A stretch of 64,000 bases of DNA from Rhodococcus sp. ABRD24 (GTDB taxonomy: Bacteria; Actinomycetota; Actinomycetes; Mycobacteriales; Mycobacteriaceae), in NCBI RefSeq assembly GCF_004328705.1, contig NZ_CP035319.1, positions 4,030,001 through 4,094,000 on the forward strand. Direction: 5' to 3'. The position numbers and the translations under genes are program-made. Shown one piece after another: positions 7,997-18,630 of the stretch; the stretch's first letter is position 1; each line of letters begins with the position of its first letter. Under the pieces are notes generated by a model. It had not been told where the DNA came from. It saw only the letters and a program-made list of their open reading frames with translations, and did not search any database.

Positions 7997-10539
7997 CCGA
8001 CATCGAGATGGTAGATCTGCTGGACGGCGCGTCGTGGCGCTGCGTCGCAACCGACCCCGACACGGTGACTGAACCTGGGAAGCTTGACGACGTCGAGGGG
8101 CGATGGCTGTCGGCCACGGTGCCGGGTACCGTCGCGTCCGCTCTACGCGCGGTGGACGGCGACCCGGCGGCACGGTCGGCGGTCGTCGACGACAGTGACT
8201 GGTGGTTCGTCACTGAACTACCCGGTCGCCGTCCGCATGCCGGTCCGTGGAGACTCCTGTCGGACGGCCTTGCGACACACTGCGACATCTGGGTCGACGA
8301 TCGACTGGTCGCGTCGTCCGTATCGATGTTCGTGCCGGTTGCGGTGTTGCTGCCAGACCTTCCCGCGGGGTGCTCCGTCGCATTGAGGTTCCGCTCGCTG
8401 ACGGCGGAGTTGCGGATGCGGCGTCCGCGCGGCCGTTGGCGGTCGACACTGGTCTCCGCGCAGGGACTCCGGTGGATCCGGACTTCTCTGCTGGGCCGTG
8501 CGCCGGTGTTCTCCGGCGTGCCCGCACCGGTCGGGCCCTGGCGGCCCCTCCGGATCCTGCCGGGCCGGGCTCCACGAACCAGGGGTGTCCGCGTCGACAC
8601 CTCGGTGCACGGCGAAGTCGGCGTCGTGAGGGTGTCGGGCGCTGTCACCGGCTGTGCCTCGGCCACGAAAGTCACCGTCCGGATCGGAGAAGCCACGGTC
8701 GATGCGCAGCTCGCGCAGTCCGACGCGGGGGACCGGGAGTTCGCGGTCGTGGTGGAGATTCCGCGGGTCTCACCGTGGTGGCCACACACACATGGCGACT
8801 CGCCGCTGTACGACCTGTCGATCGAGTCGGGCGGGAGGACCCTGAGCTCCCGGCGGATCGGATTCCGTGACATCCGGATAGAGCGCGGCCCCGCATTCAA
8901 CGGTTTCGCGGTGTACGTCAATGGCGTCGAGGTGTTCTGCCGGGGCGCGGTGTGGACACCTACTGATCCGATCGGACTCAACGATCGAGACGGAACTCGA
9001 AGGACACTCGAGCGGGTCGCCGAGGCCGGGATCAACATGATCCGGATACCGGGGACGATGGTGTACGAAACCGACGAATTCTGGAGTGACTGCGCGGAGC
9101 TCGGAATCATGGTGTGGCAGGACGTCATGCTCGCTACGCTCGATCCACCCGATGACCCGGAGTTCGAGAACCTGCTCGTCGGCGAGGTCACCCACCTGCT
9201 GCGCCGCCGGGGAGGGAACCCAGCTCTGGTGGTTCTGAGCGGTGGCAGCGAGACCGAGCAACAGCCCACGATGCTGGGTTCGGTGGATCGGCACGTCCGG
9301 GCGGTGCATGAGATCCTGCCTGCACTCGCGTCGGCGGAGGCGCCCGGTGTCGCCTACGTGTCTTCCTCGCCGTCCGTTCCGGCGGACTCCTCGATGCTGC
9401 CGACACGCCTCAGCAGTGGAGTGAGCCACTATTTCGGAGTGGGCGCCTACCGCCGTCCGCTCGGCGACGTCCGGCAGACGCGGGTGCGGTTCGCGGCGGA
9501 ATGCCTTGCGTTCGCGGTGCCGCCGTCCGATCGAGCCGTCGAGAAGCATTTCGGCAGCGCCGCCGTCGCCGGCCACGACCCGCGCTGGAAGGCCGCAGTC
9601 CCTCGTGACCGTGGCTCGTCCTGGGACTTCGAGGACGTACGGGACCACTACGTGAGGTCGGTGTTCCACGAGGACCCAGCGGAGGTGCGGTGGTCAGATC
9701 CCGAGCGATACCTCGATCTCGGCAGGGCCGCGATCTGCGAGGCTGTCGGTGAGAGCTTCCAGTTCTGGCGGCGGCCCGACTCCGGGTGCGCCGGCGCGCT
9801 CGTCCTCGCATTGCGTGACCTCGAGCCTGGGCCAGGCTGGGGCCTGCTCGACTGGGCCGGCGCGCCCAAGGCTCCCTGGTTCGTCTTGCGATCACTCTCG
9901 CGTCCTGTCTGCGTGCTGGTGACCGACGACGGACTGGATGGACTGCGGATCGACGTTCGCAACGACACCACCGGCACCGTCGATGGCGAACTGCGGGTGC
10001 GCTCACACACCCGCAATGGTGCGGTGTCACTCGATGTCGCGGAGGCGGTCCGAATCGCACCTCACGACGGGCTGTCGTGGTCACTCGATGCGCTCATCGG
10101 CCGGTTCACCGACCTGTCTCACGCCTTCCGGTTCGGACCGCAGGTCCACGACAGTCTCACCGTCACGCTGCTCGGTCCGGCGGGCGAGGTCCTCGACGAA
10201 CGGGTCCGTTTACTCGGGGGGAGCGCTCGTCCGCTCGAACGGTCCGTCGGGCTGACGGCGACGGCCCGACAGGACCGGGCCGGGGCGTGGATCGTTGACG
10301 TCCGGACCGAGGCACTCGCGCAGTACGTCCGGTTGGACGTGCCGGGCTTCGACCCGGTGGACTCGTGGTTCCACCTGGCGGCCGGAAGCGGCCGTGCGGT
10401 ACCGCTGCGCCCGTCGGAGGAGTGCAGCGGGGAGCAGCCTGTCCGGGTGGTGGGCCGCGTCGGGGCCCTGAACTCGCTCGTGAGCGCGCCGATCGTCGCC
10501 GACACCCTGCTGAGCCAGGACGTGCATAGAATCGACTAG
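7993..10539 (+). CDS. Glycoside hydrolase family 2 protein, beta-mannosidase-like
   Basis: An 848-residue GH2-type protein: jelly-roll and immunoglobulin-like domains in the first 300 or so residues, then a TIM barrel beginning near [25 protein letters not shown], then further beta domains. Two glutamates line up with catalytic positions of beta-mannosidases. Glu420 sits in [12 protein letters not shown], where mannosidases have WxGNNE. Glu503 sits in RFAAECLAF, where they have SEFG. The acid/base motif is therefore altered. No signal peptide is seen, so it is probably cytoplasmic. It is the last gene of the coupled operon (GTGA overlap with DUF1839). Its presence suggests the amino acid ends up on, or is released from, a sugar; this is inference. 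Confidence 0.85.
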   Translation: MTDIEMVDLLDGASWRCVATDPDTVTEPGKLDDVEGRWLSATVPGTVASALRAVDGDPAARSAVVDDSDWWFVTELPGRRPHAGPWRLLSDGLATHCDIWVDDRLVASSVSMFVPVAVLLPDLPAGCSVALRFRSLTAELRMRRPRGRWRSTLVSAQGLRWIRTSLLGRAPVFSGVPAPVGPWRPLRILPGRAPRTRGVRVDTSVHGEVGVVRVSGAVTGCASATKVTVRIGEATVDAQLAQSDAGDREFAVVVEIPRVSPWWPHTHGDSPLYDLSIESGGRTLSSRRIGFRDIRIERGPAFNGFAVYVNGVEVFCRGAVWTPTDPIGLNDRDGTRRTLERVAEAGINMIRIPGTMVYETDEFWSDCAELGIMVWQDVMLATLDPPDDPEFENLLVGEVTHLLRRRGGNPALVVLSGGSETEQQPTMLGSVDRHVRAVHEILPALASAEAPGVAYVSSSPSVPADSSMLPTRLSSGVSHYFGVGAYRRPLGDVRQTRVRFAAECLAFAVPPSDRAVEKHFGSAAVAGHDPRWKAAVPRDRGSSWDFEDVRDHYVRSVFHEDPAEVRWSDPERYLDLGRAAICEAVGESFQFWRRPDSGCAGALVLALRDLEPGPGWGLLDWAGAPKAPWFVLRSLSRPVCVLVTDDGLDGLRIDVRNDTTGTVDGELRVRSHTRNGAVSLDVAEAVRIAPHDGLSWSLDALIGRFTDLSHAFRFGPQVHDSLTVTLLGPAGEVLDERVRLLGGSARPLERSVGLTATARQDRAGAWIVDVRTEALAQYVRLDVPGFDPVDSWFHLAAGSGRAVPLRPSEECSGEQPVRVVGRVGALNSLVSAPIVADTLLSQDVHRID

Positions 10540-10609
10540 GCTGGCGCGGGCCGCTATTGGCTGCTCGCCCATGCTCGAGCTGTTCGCCAGCAGTTCGTCG
10601 TCACTGCTC

Positions 10610-10614
10610 AGGAG
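10610..10614 (+). promoter_or_regulatory. Ribosome binding site deciding the mfd start
   Basis: AGGAG seven bases before the TTG at 10622. The upstream in-frame ATG at 10571 has no such site. The protein starting at 10622 ([15 protein letters not shown]) resembles the start of the mycobacterial protein. Confidence 0.7.
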
Positions 10615-10621
10615 TGCGTTC

Positions 10622-13600
10622 TTGACTTCCCCGCCGTCCGTTGCCGACACCCCACTCACCGGATTGGCGAGGACAGCGCTCGGCCACAGCGCGTTCGCCG
10701 GGATTGCCGACGAAATCGGGCACACCGGCGTCGATGTGGTGGCGCCGCAGCCCGCGCGGGCTCTCGTGGCCGCCGCACTGGCCGAACACACTCAACTTCT
10801 CCTGGTGACGGCCACCGGTCGAGAGGCCGACGACCTCACGACCGAACTGCGCCAGATGCTCGGTGCCGGAGTCGCGCAGTTCCCGTCGTGGGAGACCCTG
10901 CCGCACGAGCGGCTGTCGCCGAGCGCCGATACGGTCGGACGCCGGCTCGAGGTGCTGCGCCGTCTGGCCCGGCCCGAGGATCGCCTGTACGGTCCGCCGC
11001 TGCGGGTAATCGTGACGACCGTACGATCTCTCGTTCAGCCGATGGCACCGGGACTGGGTGAGATCGAGCCGGTCGTGCTCGAGGTCGGTACCGAGCACGA
11101 CGTCACAAGACTGATCGAACGCCTCGTCGAGATGGCGTACACGCGTGTCGACATGGTCGGCAAGCGCGGCGAGTTCGCGGTCCGGGGCGGCATTCTCGAT
11201 CTGTTCCCGCCCACGGCCGATCATCCGGTGCGTATCGAGTTCTGGGGCGACGAGGTAACCGAACTCCGCGCGTTCTCGGTGGCCGATCAACGCTCGCTGG
11301 CCGAGGTCGACGTGCAGACGGTGATCGCGCCCCCGTGCCGCGAACTGCTCCTCACTCAGGATGTGCGTGACCGGGCGGCCCAGCTGGCGGTGGACAACCC
11401 GGCGGACGCGGCGCTCGTGGAGATGCTCGACAAGATGTCGGCCGGCATCCCGGTCGAGGGTATGGAGGCCTTGCTGCCGGTCGTACGCCCGAGCCAGCTC
11501 CAGCTTCTTGCCGAGATCCTGCCGGCGGGTACCCATGTTCTGCTGTGCGACCCCGAGAGGATCCGCACGCGGGCAACCGACCTCGTCCGCACGGGCCAGG
11601 AGTTCCTCGAGGCATCGTGGACGGCCGCCTCGATCGGCGGCGCGGCGCCGCTGGACACCTCGGTGCTGAAGGGCGACGGAATCGATCTGGGCGCATCCGC
11701 CTACCGGTCGCTGCGGCAGGTGCGGGAGTCTGCCGAAGCGGAGGGTCGGCCCTGGTGGACCATCAGCCCGCTGTCCTCGGGAAGCGGTGAGGAGCTGGAG
11801 CTGGCCGTGACTCCTGCGCCGCAGATCCGCGGCTCCGACGACCTGCTCGCCGAATTGTTCGTGACGCTGCGCGCCCACGTGGCCACTGGCGGCCGCGCGG
11901 CGGTCGTGGTCGCGGGAGCGGGCACCGCGCAGCGCGCACTCGAGCGGATGAGGGAGGCCGAGGTACCCGCCGCGGAGCTTCCGCCGGGTGCCGAGCTGCC
12001 GCGTGGCCAGGTCGGCGTCCTGCGGGGCTCACTACAGGACGGCTTCGTGCTCGCCGGCTCCGAGAAGGAGCCGGGCCTGGTGGTCGTGACCGAGACGGAC
12101 CTGACCGGGAATCGGGTGGCCGCCGCCGGTGACGGCAAGCGGCTGCCGGCCAAGCGTCGCAACCAGGTGGACCCCCTCGCACTGACAGCGGGCGACATGG
12201 TGGTGCACGACCAGCACGGCATCGGCCGGTTCGTCGAAATGGTCGAGCGCACGATCGGCGGCGCGCGGCGCGAGTACCTCGTCATCGAGTATGCGGCCAG
12301 CAAGCGGGGGCACCCCGGCGACCGGCTGTTCGTGCCGATGGAATCGCTGGACCAGCTGTCCCGCTACGTCGGTGGCGAGCTGCCGGCACTCAGCAAGCTC
12401 GGCGGATCCGACTGGACCAACACGAAACGCAAGGCACGCAAGGCGGTTCGCGAGATTGCCGGTGAGCTGGTGCAACTGTACGCCGCCCGTCAGGCCGCAC
12501 CGGGCCACGCCTTCGGTCCGGACACGCCGTGGCAGAAGGAGATGGAGGACGCCTTCGCGTTCACCGAGACGCAGGACCAGCTGACGGTCATCGATGAGGT
12601 CAAGGCCGACATGGAGAAGGCGGTGCCGATGGACCGCGTCGTGATCGGCGACGTCGGCTATGGCAAGACCGAGGTCGCGATCCGCGCCGCGTTCAAGGCC
12701 GTCCAGGACGGCAAGCAGGTCGCGGTGCTGGTCCCGACGACCCTGCTCGCACAGCAGCACCTGCAGACGTTCACCGAGCGTATGGCGTCGTTCCCCGTGA
12801 AGGTGCGTGGGCTGTCCCGCTTCACGGATGCGGCGGAGTCCAAGGAGACCATCGCGCAGATGGCGGACGGCGAGATCGACATCGTCGTCGGCACGCACCG
12901 TCTGCTGCAGACCGGTGTCCGGTGGAAGGATCTCGGTCTCGTGATCGTCGACGAGGAACAGCGCTTCGGTGTGGAACACAAGGAACACATCAAGGCGCTC
13001 CGCACGCACGTCGATGTTCTCACCATGTCGGCGACGCCGATCCCGCGCACGCTCGAGATGAGCATGGCGGGTATCCGGGAGATGTCGACGATTCTGACCC
13101 CGCCGGAGGAGCGTCACCCGATTCTCACGTACGTCGGCGCGTACGCCGACAAGCAGGTGGCCGCCGCGATTCGCCGAGAGCTGCTGCGCGACGGCCAGGT
13201 TTTCTATGTGCACAACCGGGTCAGCTCGATCGACAAGGCAGCCAAGCGTATTCGCGACCTGGTGCCCGAGGCGCGGGTAGTGGTCGCGCACGGTCAGCTG
13301 AACGAGGACACGCTCGAGAAGACCGTGCAAGGGTTCTGGGAGCGCGAGTTCGACGTGCTCGTTTGCACGACGATCATCGAGACCGGCCTCGATATCTCCA
13401 ACGCGAATACCCTCATCGTCGAGCGAGCCGACTCGCTCGGCCTGTCCCAACTGCACCAGTTGCGTGGCCGCGTCGGTCGCAGCCGGGACCGTGGCTACGC
13501 GTACTTCCTGTATCCGCCGGAAAAGCCGTTGACCGAGACCGCCTACGACCGGCTCGCGACGATCTCGCAGAACTCGGACCTCGGTGCCGGCATGGCCGTC

Positions 13601-14257
13601 GCGATGAAGGACCTCGAAATCCGCGGTGCCGGAAACGTTCTGGGCGCCGAGCAGTCCGGCCATGTCGCCGGCGTCGGCTTCGATCTGTACGTGCGTCTGG
13701 TCGGTGAGGCCGTCGAGGCCTACCGCGCAGCAGCCGACGGGCGCCCGATCACCACCGACGAAGGTCCCAAGGAGGTGCGAATCGACCTCCCGGTCGACGC
13801 CCACATCCCGCCCGACTACGTCGCGAGCGACCGCCTGCGCCTCGAGGCGTACCGCAAGCTCGCCGCTGCGTCGGACGCCGACGCGATCACGGGCGTCTTC
13901 GACGAACTCGTCGACCGCTACGGCCCGCTGCCGGAGGAGGTACGGCGCCTGGTCTCGGTGGCAAAGCTGCGGCTGCTGTGCCGGGAATACGGGCTCGAAG
14001 AAGTCGCGGTCACCGGAACGCAGCTGAAGATCTCGCCGATGGCGTTGCCGGATTCGAAGCAGTTGCGGCTCAAGCGGATCTATCCGAGTGCCCAGTACCG
14101 TGCCACCACCGGCATGATCCAGCTTCCGGTACCGCGCACCGGAACCGGTGGCGTCGGTGCGGAGCGGATGCGTGACGTGGAATTGTTGCAGTACATCGCC
14201 GACCTCCTGCTCGCGCTCGACGGCAAGGCGGCGGGCGCAGCAGTCATGGAGGCCTGA
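10622..14257 (+). CDS. mfd: Transcription-repair coupling factor Mfd
   Basis: ATP-driven translocase that removes RNA polymerase stalled at DNA lesions and recruits the UvrABC system. The 1211-residue protein has the full architecture: UvrB-like N-terminal module ([17 protein letters not shown], then [13 protein letters not shown]), the RNA-polymerase-interaction domain ([16 protein letters not shown]), and the RecG-like helicase with Walker [16 protein letters not shown] and DEEQ box [11 protein letters not shown]. Motifs IV-VI follow ([10 protein letters not shown], then [11 protein letters not shown]) and then the C-terminal TRCF domain. The start is taken at TTG 10622. It precedes mazG by 3 bases, as in mycobacteria, so the two form an operon. 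Confidence 0.97.
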   Translation: MTSPPSVADTPLTGLARTALGHSAFAGIADEIGHTGVDVVAPQPARALVAAALAEHTQLLLVTATGREADDLTTELRQMLGAGVAQFPSWETLPHERLSPSADTVGRRLEVLRRLARPEDRLYGPPLRVIVTTVRSLVQPMAPGLGEIEPVVLEVGTEHDVTRLIERLVEMAYTRVDMVGKRGEFAVRGGILDLFPPTADHPVRIEFWGDEVTELRAFSVADQRSLAEVDVQTVIAPPCRELLLTQDVRDRAAQLAVDNPADAALVEMLDKMSAGIPVEGMEALLPVVRPSQLQLLAEILPAGTHVLLCDPERIRTRATDLVRTGQEFLEASWTAASIGGAAPLDTSVLKGDGIDLGASAYRSLRQVRESAEAEGRPWWTISPLSSGSGEELELAVTPAPQIRGSDDLLAELFVTLRAHVATGGRAAVVVAGAGTAQRALERMREAEVPAAELPPGAELPRGQVGVLRGSLQDGFVLAGSEKEPGLVVVTETDLTGNRVAAAGDGKRLPAKRRNQVDPLALTAGDMVVHDQHGIGRFVEMVERTIGGARREYLVIEYAASKRGHPGDRLFVPMESLDQLSRYVGGELPALSKLGGSDWTNTKRKARKAVREIAGELVQLYAARQAAPGHAFGPDTPWQKEMEDAFAFTETQDQLTVIDEVKADMEKAVPMDRVVIGDVGYGKTEVAIRAAFKAVQDGKQVAVLVPTTLLAQQHLQTFTERMASFPVKVRGLSRFTDAAESKETIAQMADGEIDIVVGTHRLLQTGVRWKDLGLVIVDEEQRFGVEHKEHIKALRTHVDVLTMSATPIPRTLEMSMAGIREMSTILTPPEERHPILTYVGAYADKQVAAAIRRELLRDGQVFYVHNRVSSIDKAAKRIRDLVPEARVVVAHGQLNEDTLEKTVQGFWEREFDVLVCTTIIETGLDISNANTLIVERADSLGLSQLHQLRGRVGRSRDRGYAYFLYPPEKPLTETAYDRLATISQNSDLGAGMAVAMKDLEIRGAGNVLGAEQSGHVAGVGFDLYVRLVGEAVEAYRAAADGRPITTDEGPKEVRIDLPVDAHIPPDYVASDRLRLEAYRKLAAASDADAITGVFDELVDRYGPLPEEVRRLVSVAKLRLLCREYGLEEVAVTGTQLKISPMALPDSKQLRLKRIYPSAQYRATTGMIQLPVPRTGTGGVGAERMRDVELLQYIADLLLALDGKAAGAAVMEA

Positions 14258-14260
14258 CCT

Positions 14261-15133
14261 GTGACGGTGGTCCTACTCGATCCGCTGCGCCCCACGACCG
14301 TGCCGCTCGAGGCCGTACCCTTGCTCGCCGGAGGCATCGAGATCACCGACTGTGTGCCCGAGTCCGCCCGGATGCTGCTGCCGGATCCCGTTCCCGGCGC
14401 GCCGGTCCTGATCTCCACTGATCCGACGCATCCGGCGGTGCAGGTGCGGATCGCGGCAGGTGAGCGTGTGATCACCTCGCCGCGTGTCGCGGGAGAGAAC
14501 CTCGTAGAAGCGGCCGAGGTGATGGACCGGCTGTGGGGATACGGTGGATGGGAGGTCACCCAGACGCACGAAAGCCTGGCCCACTACCTCGTCGAGGAGA
14601 CCTACGAGGTTCTCGATGCCATCGCGTCGGCGAATCCGGACGATCTACGCGAGGAACTGGGCGATCTGCTGCTGCAGGTGCTGTTCCACTCACGGATCGC
14701 CAACGCGGCTGGACGATTCGACGTCGACGACGTCGCGGGCGCACTGGTTGCCAAGCTCGTCCACCGCAGTCCGCACTTGTCCGAGGACGCGGTCGGTCCG
14801 ATCGACATCGCAGAGCAGGAGCGTGCATGGGAGGTGCGCAAGGGCGCGGAGAAGGCCCGGGGTTCGTGCGTCGACGGTATCGCAGCCAGCCAACCGGCGA
14901 CGTCGTTGGCCGCGAAAGTGATCCAGCGCGCCGGTAAGGCGGGTTTTCCGGCCGAGTTGGTGCCGGCCGAGTTGGTGCTCGGAGCACAGCAGGTGACACG
15001 GGCAGAGGATGAGTTGCGGACAGCAACGAATACCTTCACTGCCCGGGTCAGGTCGGTAGAGGCCGCGGCACGGGCGGACGGAGTGATGCAGTTGACGGCT
15101 TCCGACTGGATCCGGTATTGGTCGCGAGCCTGA
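14261..15133 (+). CDS. mazG: Nucleoside triphosphate pyrophosphohydrolase MazG
   Basis: House-cleaning enzyme hydrolysing (often damaged) NTPs to NMP and pyrophosphate. The 290-residue protein has an N-terminal region as in mycobacterial MazG, then the all-alpha MazG domain. Its metal-binding pattern is intact: VEETYEVLDAI, then EELGDLLLQVLFHSRI, with a following VxxKLVHRSPHLSED. The start is a GTG 3 bases after mfd. It is slightly shorter than the mycobacterial protein because the C-terminal tail ends soon after SDWIRYWS. It is the last backbone gene before the glycan cluster. Confidence 0.93.
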   Translation: MTVVLLDPLRPTTVPLEAVPLLAGGIEITDCVPESARMLLPDPVPGAPVLISTDPTHPAVQVRIAAGERVITSPRVAGENLVEAAEVMDRLWGYGGWEVTQTHESLAHYLVEETYEVLDAIASANPDDLREELGDLLLQVLFHSRIANAAGRFDVDDVAGALVAKLVHRSPHLSEDAVGPIDIAEQERAWEVRKGAEKARGSCVDGIAASQPATSLAAKVIQRAGKAGFPAELVPAELVLGAQQVTRAEDELRTATNTFTARVRSVEAAARADGVMQLTASDWIRYWSRA

Positions 15134-15458
15134 TCGGGCGCGTTACGCCGGGTGATTGAGGGATGAATCACGTTTGCTTCGGTGGACGCCGGAAACGGGG
15201 ATCAGGTATGTTTCCGTCAGTCAAAAAGACTGTAGGTCGAGCATTGTGCAATTTTTCGGACCGGGGTGGGGGCTCGGGTCGGAGGCAGTGCCGACGGCGA
15301 TGAACTGAATTCTCTGTTGCCCGCGACCGTGATCCGTCGCGCCTCCGACGCGTCGCGTCCAGGCGGCGCGTGTTCTCGTCGGATCCGGTCGTGCTCGCCT
15401 TCATCGCTCGATGTCGGAAGTCCGAAGCGGAAACCGAAGTGGAAGACCTGGGGGGACG
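15134..15458. other. Non-coding stretch upstream of the glycan cluster
   Basis: About 325 bases without a credible gene between mazG and the first glycosyltransferase. It includes a small hairpin CAGTC-AAAAA-GACTG at 15218-15232 and a locally AT-rich patch around 15220-15260. It probably holds the promoter and leader of the glycan operon, but I cannot point to firm -35/-10 boxes. Confidence 0.5.
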
Positions 15459-16310
15459 ATGACCCTGTACGCGCGTGAAATCGACAATCTCGGAGGCGAT
15501 GTCGGGGATCTGGGTGATCTCGGGGGCGGCGTCGATCTCGCGGAGTCCGTGCCGGTCGAGGAAGCCGCGGAACCGCCGCCGCGCCCGACGGTCACCGTCG
15601 TCGTGCCTGCCCTCAACGAGGCCCGAAACCTGCCGCACGTCGCCGCACGGATGCCGGCGGATATCGACGAAATCGTCTTCGTAGACGGGCATTCGGTCGA
15701 CGACACCGTCGAGGTCGCGAAGAAGTTGTGGCCGCGGGCCAAGATCGTCCTGCAAACCCGGCGCGGCAAGGGCAATGCGCTTGCCTGCGGCTTCCAGGAG
15801 GCGACGTGCGACATCGTCGTCATGATCGACGCCGACGGCTCCACGGATCCGGCCGAGATCCCACGCTTCGTCGACGCTCTGGTAGCCGGAGCCGACTTCG
15901 CGAAGGGCAGTCGCTTCATCGCCGGCGGGGGGAGTTCGGACATCACGGTGAGTCGTCGGATCGGCAACAAGGCGCTCAACTCGATCGTCAATATCAAGTT
16001 CGGCGCCGCCTTCACTGATCTCTGCTACGGCTACAACGCTTTCTGGAGGAATCACGTGCCTGTGATGCAGCTGCCCGCGGCGGGTCTGGCCGAAGCGCAA
16101 TGGGGAGACGGGTTCGAGATCGAGACTCTCATCAACGTGCGTGTGGCCAACGCCGGGCTGCGGATCGCGGAGGTCCCCAGCTTCGAGCAGGACCGGATCC
16201 ACGGCGTCAGCAACCTCCACGCGGTGCGCGACGGGTTGCGAGTCCTGCGGACCATTCGCAGTGAACCGCGTGCGCGGCCGCGTGTGATGTCCACCGATCG
16301 CCAGGGATGA
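15459..16310 (+). CDS. GT2 glycosyltransferase, polyprenyl-phosphate-sugar synthase type
   Basis: A 283-residue family 2 glycosyltransferase with a GT-A fold. It has PTVTVVVPALNEARNLPHV near residue 45, DEIVFVDGHSVDDT, the metal-binding MIDADGSTDP, GSRFIAGGGSSD and a C-terminal EIETLINVRVANAGLRIAEVP. The spacing matches dolichol/polyprenol-phosphate mannose or glucose synthases, which make lipid-linked single-sugar donors. No trailing membrane domain is present. The ATG at 15459 is preceded by CTGGGGGGA; a longer in-frame start lacks such a site. It opens a tightly packed cluster, and its product could feed the GT-C-like membrane protein at 24459. Confidence 0.88.
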   Translation: MTLYAREIDNLGGDVGDLGDLGGGVDLAESVPVEEAAEPPPRPTVTVVVPALNEARNLPHVAARMPADIDEIVFVDGHSVDDTVEVAKKLWPRAKIVLQTRRGKGNALACGFQEATCDIVVMIDADGSTDPAEIPRFVDALVAGADFAKGSRFIAGGGSSDITVSRRIGNKALNSIVNIKFGAAFTDLCYGYNAFWRNHVPVMQLPAAGLAEAQWGDGFEIETLINVRVANAGLRIAEVPSFEQDRIHGVSNLHAVRDGLRVLRTIRSEPRARPRVMSTDRQG

Positions 16311-17315
16311 GTGAAGTCGATGAATCCGACACTAGTCCAATCATTTTCGATGAACGGTCCCGATGTGGAGGCGGCCACGTCGCTGTCGGTGGTCGTCTGT
16401 GCCTACACAACCGAGCGCTGGAGTGATCTGTCGGCGGCAGTGCGGTCGGTGCTCGACCAGCGGCAGGCGGTGCACGAGTTGCTTGTCGTGATCGACCACT
16501 GCGACGAACTCTTCGAGCGGGCCTCCGCGCAGTACGGGGACAACCTGTCGGTGCGTGTCCTGGAGAACGCAGAGGCCCGTGGGCTGTCCGGTGCGCGGAA
16601 CACCGGGGTCCGGGCCGCAACCGGTGCGGTCGTCGCGTTCCTCGACGACGATGCGGTGGCGGCGCCGGACTGGGCGGAGTCGCTCCTGGTCCACTACGAC
16701 GATCCCGACGTCATGGGTGTGGGGGGATATGTAGCCCCGCGGTGGCCGAAGTCCCGGCCGAACTGGATGCCACCGGAATTCGACTGGGTGGTCGGGTGCA
16801 GCTATGTCGGCCAGCCGCTTGCCGTAGCGCCTGTGCGGAACTTCATCGGATGCAACATGTCCCTGCGGCGCACGGTCTTCGCCGACGTAGGCGGCTTCGA
16901 CGATGCTGTCGGGCGAGTGGCGTCGAAACCCGCCGGCTGTGAGGAGACAGAGTTGTGTATCCGGGTCCGGTCTCGGCATCGGTCCGCGCGGTTGCTCCAC
17001 GACCCCGCGGTCCGGGTGACGCACCGGGTCACGGAGCCTCGGACGACATTCCGCTACTTCGTCAGGCGCTGCTACCACGAAGGAATCTCGAAGGCCGTTG
17101 TCACGGAGTTGGCCGGCTCCCGCGATGCGCTCAGCAGCGAGCGCGAGTACACGACACGGGTGTTGCCGCGTGCGGTAGTGACCGGGCTCCGGTCACCGTC
17201 GGACGGTGGCCTCGCCCGCGTCGGTGCAGTGCTCGCGGGCCTCGTGGTGACGATCGCCGGCTACTCGCGTGGACGTACAGCCCGCAGACTGTGCCGCGGA
17301 GCCGGGTATGTCTGA
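16311..17315 (+). CDS. GT2 glycosyltransferase
   Basis: A 334-residue family 2 glycosyltransferase. Landmarks are LSVVVCAYTTERWSDLSAAV near residue 25, ARGLSGARNTGVRAATG, the DxD-like FLDDDAVAAPDW, a nucleophile/acceptor region NFIGCNMSLRRTVFADVGGFD, and a C-terminal amphipathic helix that may touch the membrane. It likely adds a sugar to a lipid-linked glycan at the inner face of the membrane. The start is GTG 16311 directly after the previous stop; an ATG at 16320 is equally plausible. The 3' end overlaps the next start by 8 bases. Confidence 0.85.
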   Translation: MKSMNPTLVQSFSMNGPDVEAATSLSVVVCAYTTERWSDLSAAVRSVLDQRQAVHELLVVIDHCDELFERASAQYGDNLSVRVLENAEARGLSGARNTGVRAATGAVVAFLDDDAVAAPDWAESLLVHYDDPDVMGVGGYVAPRWPKSRPNWMPPEFDWVVGCSYVGQPLAVAPVRNFIGCNMSLRRTVFADVGGFDDAVGRVASKPAGCEETELCIRVRSRHRSARLLHDPAVRVTHRVTEPRTTFRYFVRRCYHEGISKAVVTELAGSRDALSSEREYTTRVLPRAVVTGLRSPSDGGLARVGAVLAGLVVTIAGYSRGRTARRLCRGAGYV

Positions 17316-18630
17316 GGACCGCGACCGGACGAAGCCGGTCCTCCTGCACCCCGTGCTGCCGTCCAGCGAGGTGCCCACGTGGCCAGGAGCGGTGTGGGTG
17401 GGTCGGCTCGACCTGGGCGCGTCCGGCGTCACCGACCGAGATGGCTACCGATTGGTCGGAGCGGACGGATATCGTCGGGCACGACTGGCAATCCTCCGCG
17501 ATCGGGAGCTGTCGGGATTCGTGGAGGTCGACGTTCACGGGGATCATCTCGACGGGGCGGAGGTCTCACGGGCGGTAGCGGGGTTGAGCCCTGCTACCGG
17601 GCCCAGGCTCCGGATCCTGAACAGGGATGTGGCAAGGCCGGTCACCGTGGTCGTGTGTACCCGCGACAGGGTAGCGATGCTCCGGGTCGCGCTGGAGTCG
17701 ATTCTCGCATCCGACTATCCCGACTTCGACGTCGTCGTCGTCGACAATGCGTCTGCCACCGACGAAACCCGACGCTATGTCGACGAGTTCGATGATCCGA
17801 GGGTGCGGGTGGTCGTGGAACCACGGGCAGGCCTGTCGCGGGCCCGCAATGCGGGGCTGCGTGCGGCCACGGGGGAGATCGTCGCCTTCACCGACGACGA
17901 TGTCGTCGTCGACTCTGGATGGCTCGGGGAATTGACGCGGGCGTTCGACTGGGATTGTTCGGTTGCGTGCGTGTGCGGAATCGTGCCGAGCGGGGAGATT
18001 CGCACGCCGGCGCAGGCCTACTTCGATCAGCGCGTCGGTTGGGCCAGTTCGTGCACGCCGCGACTCTTCGATCTCGCCGACCCGCCCGCCGACGTGCCGT
18101 TGTTCCCGTTCCAGGTAGGTATCTACGGCACCGGGGCGAACTTCGCGGTCGACCGCCGGACGGCCGCATCGCTCGGCGGTTTCGACGAGGCGCTCGGCGC
18201 CGGATCGCCCACCGACGGTGGCGAGGACCTCGACATGTTCTTCCGGGTCCTCCACGCAGGTCGACAGCTCGCATATCAGCCGGCGGCCATAGTCTGGCAC
18301 CGGCATCGCGCTGACAACGCGGCCCTGGCCGTGCAGGCCCGTGGTTACGGGTTGGGCCTTGGCGCGTGGCTGTGCAAGATCATGCTGCATCCACGGACAG
18401 CGGGGCTCGCGGTACGAACCGCGATTGTCAAGGTGCCCACGGTCGTCCGCCTCTCACGCAAACTGTCAGTCGATGTCGCGCCGTCTCGGGCGCTCGCCGA
18501 CTCGTTGCCCCCGGGCATCGGGGCGGTCGAGCTGTGGTCGATTGCCAAGGGGCCCGCGGCATATCTGCGGGCACGGCGGGAGGGCCGACGTCGAGCCCCA
18601 CTCGAAGGGCTCGACGATGGCTGCGTCTAG
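17308..18630 (+). CDS. GT2 glycosyltransferase with N-terminal extension
   Basis: A 440-residue protein. An N-terminal domain of about 110 residues (LHPVLPSSEVPTWPGAVWVG, then RLVGADGYRRARLAILRDRE) of unknown function precedes a GT2 domain: VTVVVCTRDRVAMLRVALES, VVDNASATDETRR, GLSRARNAGLRAATGEIVAF, the metal site TDDDVV and GTGANFAVDRRTAASLGGFDEALG. The N-terminal part recurs in actinobacterial GT2 enzymes. The ATG at 17308 overlaps the upstream stop (ATGTCTGA); a longer in-frame start exists but would overlap more. The 3' end overlaps the hydrolase gene by 14 bases. Substrate unknown. Confidence 0.85.
   Translation: MSEDRDRTKPVLLHPVLPSSEVPTWPGAVWVGRLDLGASGVTDRDGYRLVGADGYRRARLAILRDRELSGFVEVDVHGDHLDGAEVSRAVAGLSPATGPRLRILNRDVARPVTVVVCTRDRVAMLRVALESILASDYPDFDVVVVDNASATDETRRYVDEFDDPRVRVVVEPRAGLSRARNAGLRAATGEIVAFTDDDVVVDSGWLGELTRAFDWDCSVACVCGIVPSGEIRTPAQAYFDQRVGWASSCTPRLFDLADPPADVPLFPFQVGIYGTGANFAVDRRTAASLGGFDEALGAGSPTDGGEDLDMFFRVLHAGRQLAYQPAAIVWHRHRADNAALAVQARGYGLGLGAWLCKIMLHPRTAGLAVRTAIVKVPTVVRLSRKLSVDVAPSRALADSLPPGIGAVELWSIAKGPAAYLRARREGRRRAPLEGLDDGCV

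Noticed and set aside
12032..13804. 590-codon open frame on the minus strand across mfd
   Set aside because: Antisense shadow of the Mfd helicase domain; no domain and no ribosome site.
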